This document shows positions 6,825 to 15,101 of a stretch of DNA of 64,000 nucleotides, in pieces; the stretch's first letter is position 1, and each line of letters starts with the position of its first letter. The DNA is taken from positions 3,224,001 to 3,288,000 of the forward strand of contig NZ_CP033068.1 of assembly GCF_003668995.1 (NCBI RefSeq). Direction: 5' to 3'. Origin of the DNA: Flavobacterium sp. 140616W15 (lineage in GTDB: Bacteria > Bacteroidota > Bacteroidia > Flavobacteriales > Flavobacteriaceae). The notes beneath the pieces are model-generated. The model was not told the origin of the DNA and made no database searches. It worked only from the letters and a program-made list of their open reading frames with translations. The position numbers and the translations under genes are program-made.

Positions 6825-9020
6825 TTAATTAGCTACTTCACTAATAAATTTTATTCGCATTAGGCGTAATTCATCGATATCATATTCTCCATCAAATTCT
6901 TTAAGAGCATCTTCTATTTTATCTGATTCTGATTCCATAAAGTATTCGTGAATTTCTTCTTGCTGATCGTCATCAAGCATATCATCTACCCAATATTTTA
7001 TATTAAGTTTTGTTCCTGAATATACAATTTGCTCCATTTCTTTAATCAAGGCATCCATCGAAAGTCCTTTTGCTGAAGCAATATCATTAAGTGATAATTT
7101 TCGGTCGATGTTCTGAATAATGTATAATTTATTTACAGAATTAACTCCTGTAGATTTTACAACCAAGTCATCGGGACGAATAATATCGTTTTCTTCAACA
7201 TACCTATTTATTAAGGCTACAAAATCTCCTCCATATTTTTTTGCTTTTCCTTCACCTACTCCATGAATATTATACAATTCGGCAATAGAGATTGGATATT
7301 TTAAAGCCATATCCTCGAGTGAAGGATCTTGAAAAACCACAAATGGAGGAACACCTAATTTCTTAGCAACTTTTTTTCGTAGTTCTCGTAACATCCCCAT
7401 CAAAACTTCATCGGCAGTACCTCCTGATTTTGATGCCGTTACTATAGCTTCATCTTCACTTTCATTATATTCATGATCTTCTGACATCATAAACGAAACT
7501 GGTTTTTTAATAAAATCCAATCCTGCCTTGGTGATTTTTATGATTCCGTAGGTTTCTATATCTTTTGACAAATAGCCTGCTACTAATACTTGACGAAGTA
7601 ATGCCATCCAGTATTTTTCGTCATGATCTGAACCTGACCCGAAATAAGATTGCGAATCAGTTCTGTGTGCTTTAATTACTGCATTTACACGTCCTATTAA
7701 TGTAAATACTATTTCTTTAGATTTATAAATATGTTTTGTATCACGTACAATTTCCAATAATTTCACCACTTGATCTTTGGCTTCGATTTTGGTTTTCGGA
7801 TTACGAACATTATCGTCCATATCAGCTCCTTCTCCTGTTTCGCTGTCGAATTCTTCTCCAAAATAATGAAGTAGGAACTTTCTTCGTGACATCGATGTTT
7901 CGGCGTAAGCCACAACTTCTTGCAACAAGGCAAATCCAATTTCTTGTTCAGCAACTGGTTTTCCTGACATGAATTTCTCTAATTTCTCTACATCTTTATA
8001 GGAGTAATATGCCAAGCAATGTCCTTCACCTCCATCTCGTCCTGCACGACCTGTTTCTTGGTAATAACTTTCGAGTGATTTTGGAATATCGTGATGTATT
8101 ACAAAACGCACATCGGGTTTATCGATTCCCATTCCGAAAGCAATAGTTGCTACTACAACATCTACATCTTCCATAAGGAACATATCTTGATGTTTTGCTC
8201 TTGTTTTTGCATCCAATCCTGCATGGTAAGGAACTGCACTAATTCCATTTACTTGCAAAACCTCTGCAATTGCTTCTACTTTTTTACGGCTTAAGCAATA
8301 TATAATTCCGGATTTTCCTTTGTGTTGTTTTATAAAACGAATAATATCCGATTCTATATTTTTAGTTTTCGTACGAACTTCGTAATATAAGTTTGGTCTG
8401 TTAAACGACGCCTTGAAAGTATTAGCGTCGGACATGTCAAGATTTTTTAAAATATCTTCTTGAACTTTCGGTGTAGCAGTTGCAGTAAGACCAATAATTG
8501 GCACATCACCCAACTGTTTAATAATATGTTTTAGATTTCTGTATTCAGGTCTAAAATCATGTCCCCATTCTGAAATACAATGCGCTTCATCGATAGCGAC
8601 AAATGAAATAGGTACATTTTGAAGAAACTGAACATATTCTTCTTTGGTTAATGATTCGGGGGCAACATATAACAATTTTGTCAAACCAGAAGTAATGTCC
8701 TTTTTTACTTGAGCAATTTCTGTTTTGGTAAGTGAAGAATTCAGAACGTGAGCGATTCCGTTTTCTGAAGAGAGACTCCGAATAGCGTCTACTTGATTTT
8801 TCATCAAAGCAATTAAAGGAGATACAACTATTGCTGTTCCTTCCTGAATTAAAGCGGGCAATTGGTAGCAGAGCGATTTTCCTCCCCCAGTGGGCATAAT
8901 GACAAAAGTATTTTTTTTATTGAGTATACTTTTTATAACCTCTTCTTGCAATCCCTTAAATTGGCTAAAGCCGAAATACTTCTTTAATTCTTTATGTATT
9001 TCAATTTCGTTTGAATTCAT
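6825..9020 (-). CDS. recQ: ATP-dependent DNA helicase RecQ
   Basis: 731-aa 3'-5' DNA helicase of recombination and fork repair. SF2 core motifs: Walker A MPTGGGKSLCYQLP (about residues 42-55), the DEAH box AIDEAHCISEWGHDFRPEY (about 141-159), GLTATATP, motif V around VVATIAFGMGIDKPDVR and motif VI QETGRAGRDGG. An RQC region follows, then an HRDC domain (MLRELRKKVAKKLGVPPF) and a C-terminal extension. The RQC zinc site appears to be missing: where E. coli RecQ has its cysteine cluster this protein reads ETSMSRRKFLLHYFGE and then an acidic stretch with no cysteine. The gene is convergent with a small hypothetical gene and divergent from kdsD, and has its own terminator. Confidence 0.95.
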   Translation of the reverse strand: MNSNEIEIHKELKKYFGFSQFKGLQEEVIKSILNKKNTFVIMPTGGGKSLCYQLPALIQEGTAIVVSPLIALMKNQVDAIRSLSSENGIAHVLNSSLTKTEIAQVKKDITSGLTKLLYVAPESLTKEEYVQFLQNVPISFVAIDEAHCISEWGHDFRPEYRNLKHIIKQLGDVPIIGLTATATPKVQEDILKNLDMSDANTFKASFNRPNLYYEVRTKTKNIESDIIRFIKQHKGKSGIIYCLSRKKVEAIAEVLQVNGISAVPYHAGLDAKTRAKHQDMFLMEDVDVVVATIAFGMGIDKPDVRFVIHHDIPKSLESYYQETGRAGRDGGEGHCLAYYSYKDVEKLEKFMSGKPVAEQEIGFALLQEVVAYAETSMSRRKFLLHYFGEEFDSETGEGADMDDNVRNPKTKIEAKDQVVKLLEIVRDTKHIYKSKEIVFTLIGRVNAVIKAHRTDSQSYFGSGSDHDEKYWMALLRQVLVAGYLSKDIETYGIIKITKAGLDFIKKPVSFMMSEDHEYNESEDEAIVTASKSGGTADEVLMGMLRELRKKVAKKLGVPPFVVFQDPSLEDMALKYPISIAELYNIHGVGEGKAKKYGGDFVALINRYVEENDIIRPDDLVVKSTGVNSVNKLYIIQNIDRKLSLNDIASAKGLSMDALIKEMEQIVYSGTKLNIKYWVDDMLDDDQQEEIHEYFMESESDKIEDALKEFDGEYDIDELRLMRIKFISEVAN

Positions 9021-9043
9021 TCTTTATTTTATGGTATTTTGTA

Positions 9044-9051
9044 TAAATTTG
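9044..9051 (+). promoter_or_regulatory. -7 promoter element TAAATTTG for the kdsD operon
   Basis: TAAATTTG fits the TAnnTTTG consensus in the recQ/kdsD divergent spacer. It lies inside the extended kdsD frame (upstream TTG at 9039), so transcription should begin about 9057. This argues for the later TTG start at 9105. Confidence 0.5.
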
Positions 9052-9104
9052 CATCAATAAAGATACAACTTTCTTTTACACTTACAAATTTTAACTATTC
9101 TGTT

Positions 9105-10070
9105 TTGATAACAAAAGAAAATATATTAGCTATTGCTAAAAAAACAATACTATCTGAAAGTGAAGCAATTGCAAAGCTAATAAATTTTTTAGATGAAAAT
9201 TTCACTCAAGCTGTTCAACAGATATACGAAACAAAAGGTCGATTAGTAGTCACCGGAATAGGAAAAAGTGCAATAATTGCACAAAAAATGGTTGCTACTT
9301 TCAACTCTACTGGAACACCTTCATTATTTCTTCATGCCGCTGAAGCAATTCATGGTGACTTAGGAATGATTCAGAATAAAGACGTAATCATTTGCATCTC
9401 TAAAAGCGGTAACAGTCCAGAAATCAAAGTTTTAGTTCCGTTATTAAAACGTTTTGGTAATACACTAATTGCTATTACAGGAAACACAACTTCTTTTTTA
9501 GCAAAAGGCAGTGATCATGTCTTAAACACTACTGTTGAGATGGAAGCTTGCCCGATAAACCTAGCTCCAACCAATAGCACTACTGCTCAACTGGTAATGG
9601 GAGATGCTCTTGCGGTTTGTTTGATGGAAATGCGTGATTTTAAACCAGAAGACTTTGCTGTTTATCATCCAGGAGGCGCATTAGGGAAAAAACTTTTACT
9701 TCGTGTAAAAGACATGATTGAACATTCGTTAAAACCTGCTGTTGCCCCCGATTCTCCAATCAAAAAAGTTATATTTGAAATATCAGAAAAACGACTAGGC
9801 GTAACTGCTGTTGTAGAAAATGATAAAATAATCGGAATTATCACTGATGGTGATATCCGAAGAATGCTAAACGACAGAGATACTTTTGCCGATTTAACCG
9901 CAATAGACATTATGACTAAAAATCCAAAAATGGTATCATCAGATACAATGGCTGTCGACGCATTGAACATATTAGAAGATTTCTCAATTACGCAACTAAT
10001 TGTTTCTGACAACGGAGAATACAAAGGCGTATTACACTTACATGACATTTTAAAAGAAGGAATCGTATAA
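9105..10070 (+). CDS. kdsD: D-arabinose 5-phosphate isomerase (KpsF/GutQ/KdsD family)
   Basis: Converts D-ribulose 5-phosphate to D-arabinose 5-phosphate, the first step of Kdo synthesis for LPS. A SIS sugar-isomerase domain (GRLVVTGIGKSAIIAQK, EAIHGDLGMI, ISKSGNSPEI) is followed by two CBS domains (about residues 205-320). I place the start at the TTG at 9105, giving about 321 residues as usual for the family. The frame is open back to a TTG at 9039, but that would lie within the promoter element. The gene overlaps tatC by one base and heads a run kdsD-tatC-AhpD-like-lptB that links Kdo/LPS supply with LPS transport. Confidence 0.9.
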   Translation: MITKENILAIAKKTILSESEAIAKLINFLDENFTQAVQQIYETKGRLVVTGIGKSAIIAQKMVATFNSTGTPSLFLHAAEAIHGDLGMIQNKDVIICISKSGNSPEIKVLVPLLKRFGNTLIAITGNTTSFLAKGSDHVLNTTVEMEACPINLAPTNSTTAQLVMGDALAVCLMEMRDFKPEDFAVYHPGGALGKKLLLRVKDMIEHSLKPAVAPDSPIKKVIFEISEKRLGVTAVVENDKIIGIITDGDIRRMLNDRDTFADLTAIDIMTKNPKMVSSDTMAVDALNILEDFSITQLIVSDNGEYKGVLHLHDILKEGIV

Positions 10071-10891
10071 TGACAAAGAAAAAAAACCTAGGCGAAATGT
10101 CGTTCTTAGACCATCTTGAAGAATTAAGATGGCTATTAGTTAGAAGCACAACTGCCATAATCATAATGGCCTTTTTAACTTACTTTATAAGTGACTACTT
10201 ATTTGACGTAATTATTTTCGGACCAACAAGACCAACTTTCTTCACCTACCAGTTTTTTTGTGAGTTATCGCATAAACTAGGATTTGCTGAGAACATTTGT
10301 ATTACCGAAATGCCATTTATCATTCAGAATACGCAAATGGAGGGTCAGGTAAATGTCTTTGTATGGATGTGTATTTTAGCAGGATTCATCTTGAGTTTTC
10401 CATATATTTTATACGAAATATGGAAGTTTATTAGTCCAGCACTATACGAGAAAGAGCGTAAAAATGCCAAAGTATTCATTTTTGTTTCCTCATTACTTTT
10501 CTTTTTAGGCGTAATATTTGGTTATTTTGTAGTAATACCAATGTCAGTAAACTTCGTAGCGACTTTTACAGTAAGTGATATTGTAAAAAATCAATTCACA
10601 CTAGAGTCTTATATGGGAATGGTAAAAACAAGTATCCTAGCTGGCGGACTATTTTTTGAGCTACCAATCGTTATTTATTTCCTTACCAAATTAGGATTGG
10701 TTACTCCTCGTTTTTTAAGAAAATACTGGAAATATGCTGTGATTATAATTTTAATTGTAGCAGCAATTGTAACTCCTCCAGATGTTGTGAGTCAGACAAT
10801 TGTAGCTGTACCAATGTTACTAATATATGAATTAAGTATCTTCATTTCGGTACTTGTATATAAAAACCAAAACAAAGAATTAAATGTCTGA
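10070..10891 (+). CDS. tatC: Sec-independent protein translocase TatC
   Basis: Core receptor subunit of the twin-arginine translocase in the inner membrane. The 273-aa protein has the TatC signature opening (MSFLDHLEELRWLLVR, about residues 9-24), six hydrophobic segments, and the conserved CILAGFILSFPYILYEIWKFISPALYE split over the second helix and following loop, with the conserved FxxPxL-type segment. The periplasmic loop after the first helix is longer than in E. coli TatC, as I recall for Bacteroidota. The start overlaps the kdsD stop and the end overlaps the next gene by 8 bp. No tatA/tatB is present in the window. Confidence 0.93.
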   Translation: MTKKKNLGEMSFLDHLEELRWLLVRSTTAIIIMAFLTYFISDYLFDVIIFGPTRPTFFTYQFFCELSHKLGFAENICITEMPFIIQNTQMEGQVNVFVWMCILAGFILSFPYILYEIWKFISPALYEKERKNAKVFIFVSSLLFFLGVIFGYFVVIPMSVNFVATFTVSDIVKNQFTLESYMGMVKTSILAGGLFFELPIVIYFLTKLGLVTPRFLRKYWKYAVIIILIVAAIVTPPDVVSQTIVAVPMLLIYELSIFISVLVYKNQNKELNV

Positions 10892-11234
10892 TATCATTCA
10901 AGAATTTAACGATTATCGTTCTAAAATGAACGAGAAATTACTAGCAGATAACAACAAAATTGTAAAGCGAATTTTCAACCTAGACACTAACGCATACGCT
11001 GCAGGTGCTCTTGATGTTAAGACAAAAGAACTTTTAGGCTTAGTTGCCTCAGCCGTTTTACGTTGTGATGATTGTGTAAAATACCATCTTGAAACTAGTT
11101 TTAAAGAAGGTGTCACCAAAGAAGAAATGATGGAAGCAATGGGAATAGCAACCTTAGTCGGTGGCACGATCGTAGTTCCTCATTTGCGAAGAGCATACGA
11201 ATTTTGGGAAGCACTAGAAGAGCAAGGGAATTAG
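10884..11234 (+). CDS. Carboxymuconolactone decarboxylase / AhpD-like protein
   Basis: 116-aa all-helical protein of the CMD/AhpD superfamily. The redox CxxC motif RCDDCVKYHL lies at about residues 58-67, followed by GVTKEEMMEAMGIATLVGG. This CxxC plus downstream His pattern is typical of AhpD-like disulfide/peroxidase-linked proteins and not of true decarboxylases. Probably cytoplasmic; substrate unknown. It overlaps tatC by 8 bp and so is translationally coupled to it. The 133-bp gap to lptB contains an AT-rich 11-bp inverted repeat (AATTAGATAAT / ATTATCTAATT) but no clear promoter. Confidence 0.82.
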   Translation: MSDIIQEFNDYRSKMNEKLLADNNKIVKRIFNLDTNAYAAGALDVKTKELLGLVASAVLRCDDCVKYHLETSFKEGVTKEEMMEAMGIATLVGGTIVVPHLRRAYEFWEALEEQGN

Positions 11235-11367
11235 AAAGTGGGATAATTAGATAATTTTCTTGACAATATGTTAATTCATTTATTCTATTGATTTATTTTC
11301 TTTTATTTTGCTCATTGGAGATATAATTATCTCATTATCAAATTGACATATTATCTAATTAAAAAAA

Positions 11368-12108
11368 ATGAAACTAAGAGCCGATAATTTAATCAAAACC
11401 TACAAAGGCCGTAGTGTAGTAAAAGGTATTTCTGTCGAGGTAAATCAAGGAGAAATAGTTGGCCTTTTAGGTCCAAATGGTGCTGGAAAAACCACATCAT
11501 TTTATATGATTGTAGGATTGGTAAAACCCAACTCGGGTAATATTTATCTTGATGATTTAAACATCACCGATTACCCTATGTACAAAAGGGCACAGCACGG
11601 AATAGGGTATTTGGCACAAGAAGCATCTGTTTTTAGAAAACTAAGCATTGAAGACAATATATTAAGCGTACTACAATTAACAAAGTTATCCAAAGCAGAA
11701 CAGGTGGCAAAAATGGAAAGCCTAATTGAAGAATTCAGCTTAGAACACATTCGTACTAACCGAGGGGATTTACTTTCGGGAGGAGAACGTCGTCGTACCG
11801 AAATTGCAAGAGCTCTTGCTACTGATCCTAAGTTTATCTTACTAGATGAGCCTTTTGCAGGAGTTGACCCTGTTGCCGTAGAGGACATTCAGCGAATTGT
11901 AGCTCAATTAAAAAATAAAAACATCGGAATCCTAATTACTGACCATAACGTACAAGAAACTCTTGCTATCACTGATAAAACATACCTAATGTTTGAAGGA
12001 GGTATCCTAAAAGCAGGTGTACCTGAAGAATTGGTAGAAGACGAAATGGTACGTCGTGTATATCTAGGTCAAAATTTTGAACTACGTAAGAAGAAATTGG
12101 AATTTTAA
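11368..12108 (+). CDS. lptB: LPS export ABC transporter ATP-binding protein LptB
   Basis: Cytoplasmic ATPase of the LptB2FG complex that extracts LPS from the inner membrane. 246 aa, the normal length. Walker A GPNGAGKTTSFYMIVG (about residues 36-51), Q-loop near YLAQEASVFRKLS, ABC signature LLSGGERRRTEIARAL (about 136-151), Walker B FILLDEPFAGVDP and switch His in ITDHNVQETL. The signature and the VDPVAVEDIQ segment are typical of LptB/YhbG rather than general amino-acid ABC ATPases. A strong terminator follows. Confidence 0.92.
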   Translation: MKLRADNLIKTYKGRSVVKGISVEVNQGEIVGLLGPNGAGKTTSFYMIVGLVKPNSGNIYLDDLNITDYPMYKRAQHGIGYLAQEASVFRKLSIEDNILSVLQLTKLSKAEQVAKMESLIEEFSLEHIRTNRGDLLSGGERRRTEIARALATDPKFILLDEPFAGVDPVAVEDIQRIVAQLKNKNIGILITDHNVQETLAITDKTYLMFEGGILKAGVPEELVEDEMVRRVYLGQNFELRKKKLEF

Positions 12109-12132
12109 AACGAATTCATATTCAGTATCCAG

Positions 12133-12178
12133 TCGCAGTATTCGGTCTAAAAAAACTTGAATACTGCGATTTTTTTTT
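12133..12178 (+). terminator. Rho-independent terminator after lptB
   Basis: A perfect 11-bp inverted repeat TCGCAGTATTC (12133-12143) / GAATACTGCGA (12159-12169) is followed directly by T9. It is built from the same CAGTCGCAGT word as the recQ terminator at 6761-6818. Confidence 0.85.
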
Positions 12179-12212
12179 ACTGAGACTGTAATCTTCAACT
12201 AAAAACTAAGAC

Positions 12213-13070
12213 TTAATCGACTGTTATAAATTGTAATTGCTGTAAATCTCCGTTGTAGATATTTACATCTACTGTATGTTTAATTCCTGGCACAGTTGCT
12301 TTTTCTGTAAATTGCCAAAATAGCCAATCCTCATCGATTTTTTCTCTGTAAAAATTATAATTGGCTATCCAAAAAAGATAATCACTAAATTCTTCTTTTA
12401 AGAAATCATCATAATAACTTTCGCCTGAATAAATTATTGGGCGCACTTTATAATGTGCTTCAACCTTATCCAACCATCTTCTTAATCCCTTTTTCAAACT
12501 ATCAAGAGATTGATTTTTCGGCAATCTTTCGATATCCAAAACGGGAGGTAAATCGCCTTTTTCTAGTTTAACTGTTTTAATAAAAAGGTCTGCCTGCTCA
12601 ATAGAATTTTCATTTGGACGATAATAATGATACGCTCCACGAATTGTTTTATTTTTTTTAGCTCCTATCCAATTTCGTTTGAACTGATAATCTTTTCTAT
12701 CTTTTCCAACAGTTGCTCTAATAAACACAAAATCTATAGGGTATTTTTGCTCTAAGGTATCAACATAAGACCAACTAATTTTTCCTTGATATTCGGACAC
12801 ATCTAATCCAATCGATTTACCTTTGTGATTTGCTAAAACCTGAAAATTTCTAACATCAGAAAGACGTTTATCATCGGTTTCTTTTTCGACAACTTTGTCT
12901 GTTTTAAAACTAAAGTAATAAGCTAAACCATTACGATAATGATAAACAGCTCCTAGAAAAAGACCTATAAAAATTGATACTATAAGAAACCGAAAAACGC
13001 GACCAAATGAACTACTTGATTTTGATTTACGATTTGAAGTTTGCTTTCTTTTAGTAACTTTTCTTTTCAT
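12213..13070 (-). CDS. Glycoside hydrolase family 25 lysozyme-like protein, membrane-anchored
   Basis: 285-aa protein with a Lys/Arg/Ser-rich cytoplasmic tip (about 25 residues), one transmembrane segment (FLIVSIFIGLFLGAVYH, about 28-44) and an extracytoplasmic GH25 domain. Family motifs are visible: GLDVSEYQGKI with the conserved Asp, DFVFIRATVG, GAYHYYRP, the catalytic-pair segment PPVLDIE (about residue 178-184), RPIIYSG and LFWQFTEKATVPG. GH25 enzymes cleave the MurNAc-GlcNAc bond of peptidoglycan, so the likely role is cell-wall remodelling. The start is 12 bp after the pssA stop, so the two genes are probably co-transcribed. Its end is near the lptB terminator, which could act in both directions. 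Confidence 0.88.
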   Translation of the reverse strand: MKRKVTKRKQTSNRKSKSSSSFGRVFRFLIVSIFIGLFLGAVYHYRNGLAYYFSFKTDKVVEKETDDKRLSDVRNFQVLANHKGKSIGLDVSEYQGKISWSYVDTLEQKYPIDFVFIRATVGKDRKDYQFKRNWIGAKKNKTIRGAYHYYRPNENSIEQADLFIKTVKLEKGDLPPVLDIERLPKNQSLDSLKKGLRRWLDKVEAHYKVRPIIYSGESYYDDFLKEEFSDYLFWIANYNFYREKIDEDWLFWQFTEKATVPGIKHTVDVNIYNGDLQQLQFITVD

Positions 13071-13082
13071 TCAATAAAAAAA

Positions 13083-13799
13083 CTACTTTTTAGAGAACTT
13101 ATTGTTTATTACAGACAATAATACATAAGTAATAATTACTAATGGAATTCCTAGATATTTAAAGAAAATCAATAGCAATAATGAGAACACTAAAAACCCA
13201 ACCTGTAAAGCATTATCTTTTAAATTGAATTTTTTAATTTTCAATGCAAACAAAGGAATTTCAGCATTTAAGATATAAGCACTAAATAATGCTATTGCCA
13301 ATAAAATCCATTGATTTGTTAGAATTTCAAGAATCATCAATGAATCTGAATATTTCAAAACTAAAGGTAAACTCAAGATAAACAATGCATTTGCAGGAGT
13401 TGGCAGACCAATAAAAGAGTCCGTTTGACGTGTATCAATATTAAAATTTGCCAATCGATAGCAAGAGCCTAAAGTAACTATAAATCCTAAAAATGGAGTA
13501 AATACAGGTCCTAATATATCATGAGAGCTTGAACTACTAATAAACAAGCTGTACATTACATAACCAGGCACAACACCACTAGTTACCATATCTGCCAATG
13601 AGTCTAATTGTAAACCAAGCGGGCTGGATACTTTGAATAATCTAGCAAAAAACCCATCAAAAAAATCAAAAAATATTCCTAAACAAACAAAATAGAAGGC
13701 CATTTCATAATCTAATTTAGAAACAAAAACAACTGCTATACAGCCACAGAAAAGATTAATTAATGTAATAGCGTTAGGAACATGTTTTTTAATATTCAT
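13083..13799 (-). CDS. pssA: CDP-diacylglycerol--serine O-phosphatidyltransferase
   Basis: Integral-membrane enzyme making phosphatidylserine, the precursor of phosphatidylethanolamine. 238 aa with multiple hydrophobic segments. The CDP-alcohol phosphotransferase signature DGx2ARx8Gx3Dx3D is complete, in two parts: FFDGFFARLFKV and then PLGLQLDSLADMVTSG (about residues 47-76). The start MNIKKHVPNAITLIN matches the family. A -7 element lies immediately upstream, suggesting a very short or absent leader. The GH25 gene follows closely. Confidence 0.92.
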   Translation of the reverse strand: MNIKKHVPNAITLINLFCGCIAVVFVSKLDYEMAFYFVCLGIFFDFFDGFFARLFKVSSPLGLQLDSLADMVTSGVVPGYVMYSLFISSSSSHDILGPVFTPFLGFIVTLGSCYRLANFNIDTRQTDSFIGLPTPANALFILSLPLVLKYSDSLMILEILTNQWILLAIALFSAYILNAEIPLFALKIKKFNLKDNALQVGFLVFSLLLLIFFKYLGIPLVIITYVLLSVINNKFSKK

Positions 13800-13801
13800 T
13801 G

Positions 13802-13809
13802 CAAATATA
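13802..13809 (-). promoter_or_regulatory. -7 promoter element TATATTTG directly before pssA
   Basis: On the minus strand TATATTTG (TAnnTTTG consensus) ends only 2 bp before the ATG at 13799. If used, transcription would start at or within a few bases of the start codon, giving a leaderless mRNA. Confidence 0.45.
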
Positions 13810-13941
13810 TTTTAAGTATGATAAACGACAAATTTACTATAATAACTGAATGACTTGTACGTTTTCATTAGAGTTTTTTACACAAAAGTGAGACTTTAGC
13901 ATTATTTACTAAAAGGGATAAATAAGCTCAGTAAAATATTA

Positions 13942-13949
13942 TATTTTTG
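13942..13949 (+). promoter_or_regulatory. -7 promoter element TATTTTTG
   Basis: Matches TAnnTTTG and lies 39 bp before the TTG start of the PorV2-like gene at 13989, a normal leader length. No good -33 TTG was seen. Confidence 0.4.
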
Positions 13950-13988
13950 ATAAAAATTAAACAGACTTCGGTTTATAAAAATTAGCTC

Positions 13989-15059
13989 TTGAAGAAAATT
14001 TTATTGTTTTTACTGTTTTGTGTTTACACAACCAATTACAGCCAATCTGTTCGAAAATACTCTAATGAGTTTATGAATATTGGTGTTGATGCCGCAGCTC
14101 TCGCTATGTCGAGCGCAGTTGTTGCTTCTACTAAAGATGTAAATTCAGTTTACTGGAATCCAGCCGGATTAGCCAATTTAGAAGATCATCAAGTTGCTTT
14201 AATGCATGCAAATTATTTTGCCAATATTGCGCAATATGATTATATTGGCTATGCGAGTCCAATAGATGATCGAAGTGCATGGGGAATTTCATTAATTCGT
14301 TTTGGTGTAGATGACATTTTAAACACGACTGAATTAATCGATAGTCAAGGCAATATTGACTACAATCGAATTAGTCTTTTTTCGACTGCCGATTATGGTT
14401 TTACTTTTTCTTATGCTAGGAAATTACCTGTTGCAGGATTTCAATATGGAGTAAATGCTAAAGTTATCCGACGTATTATTGGAAAATTTGCTAACTCTTG
14501 GGGCTTTGGATTTGATTTAGGGTTGCAATTTGAAAAGAATGACTGGCATTTTGGTTTAATGATACGCGATATCACAACGACTTATAATGTTTGGAATATT
14601 GATGAGAAAGAATACAAAAAAATATCGGATGCGATTCCTGGAGAAAATCAAGATTTACCCGAAAGCACCGAAATTACATTACCTAAAGCACAATTAGGTA
14701 TTGCGAAAAAATTTATAATTAGATACGATTATAGTGTTTTGGTTGCTACAAATATGAATATGCGTTTTGAAAGAACAAAAGACATCGTTTCTAGTAACTT
14801 TGTTAGTATTGATCCTGCGTTAGGATTAGAGTTTGGTTATACTGACCTTGTTTTCTTAAGAGCTGGTGTTGGAAATTTTCAAAATGTAACACAATTAGAC
14901 AATTCTGAAAAAGTTGGTTTTCAACCTAACATCGGACTCGGTTTTAAATACAAAGGTATTCAGGTAGATTATGCCTTAACGGATTTAGGAAATCAGAGTG
15001 CAGCTTTATATTCAAATATATTCTCGCTGAAAGTTGATTTAGGCGTATTCAGAAAATAA
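13989..15059 (+). CDS. PorV/PorQ-family outer-membrane protein (PorV2-like)
   Basis: 356-aa protein with signal peptide (MKKILLFLLFCVYTTNYSQS) and a beta-barrel-like sequence of alternating strands ending in an aromatic-rich C-terminus. AALAMSSAVVASTKDVNSVYWNPAGLA is characteristic of the UPF0164/PorV-PorQ group (FadL fold). PorV is the shuttle protein of the type IX secretion system in Bacteroidota; this one resembles what I recall being labelled PorV2, whose exact role is unsettled. The start codon is TTG, chosen because it gives a canonical signal peptide. The DUF4105 gene follows 42 bp downstream on the same strand. Confidence 0.75.
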   Translation: MKKILLFLLFCVYTTNYSQSVRKYSNEFMNIGVDAAALAMSSAVVASTKDVNSVYWNPAGLANLEDHQVALMHANYFANIAQYDYIGYASPIDDRSAWGISLIRFGVDDILNTTELIDSQGNIDYNRISLFSTADYGFTFSYARKLPVAGFQYGVNAKVIRRIIGKFANSWGFGFDLGLQFEKNDWHFGLMIRDITTTYNVWNIDEKEYKKISDAIPGENQDLPESTEITLPKAQLGIAKKFIIRYDYSVLVATNMNMRFERTKDIVSSNFVSIDPALGLEFGYTDLVFLRAGVGNFQNVTQLDNSEKVGFQPNIGLGFKYKGIQVDYALTDLGNQSAALYSNIFSLKVDLGVFRK

Positions 15060-15101
15060 AAATATCAAAAGAGTATTGATAATTCATTTAAAAAAATATT
15101 T

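Noticed and set aside
9665..10048. 127-aa minus-strand ORF inside kdsD
   Set aside because: It lies fully within a well-supported gene in another frame; composition follows the complementary coding frame.
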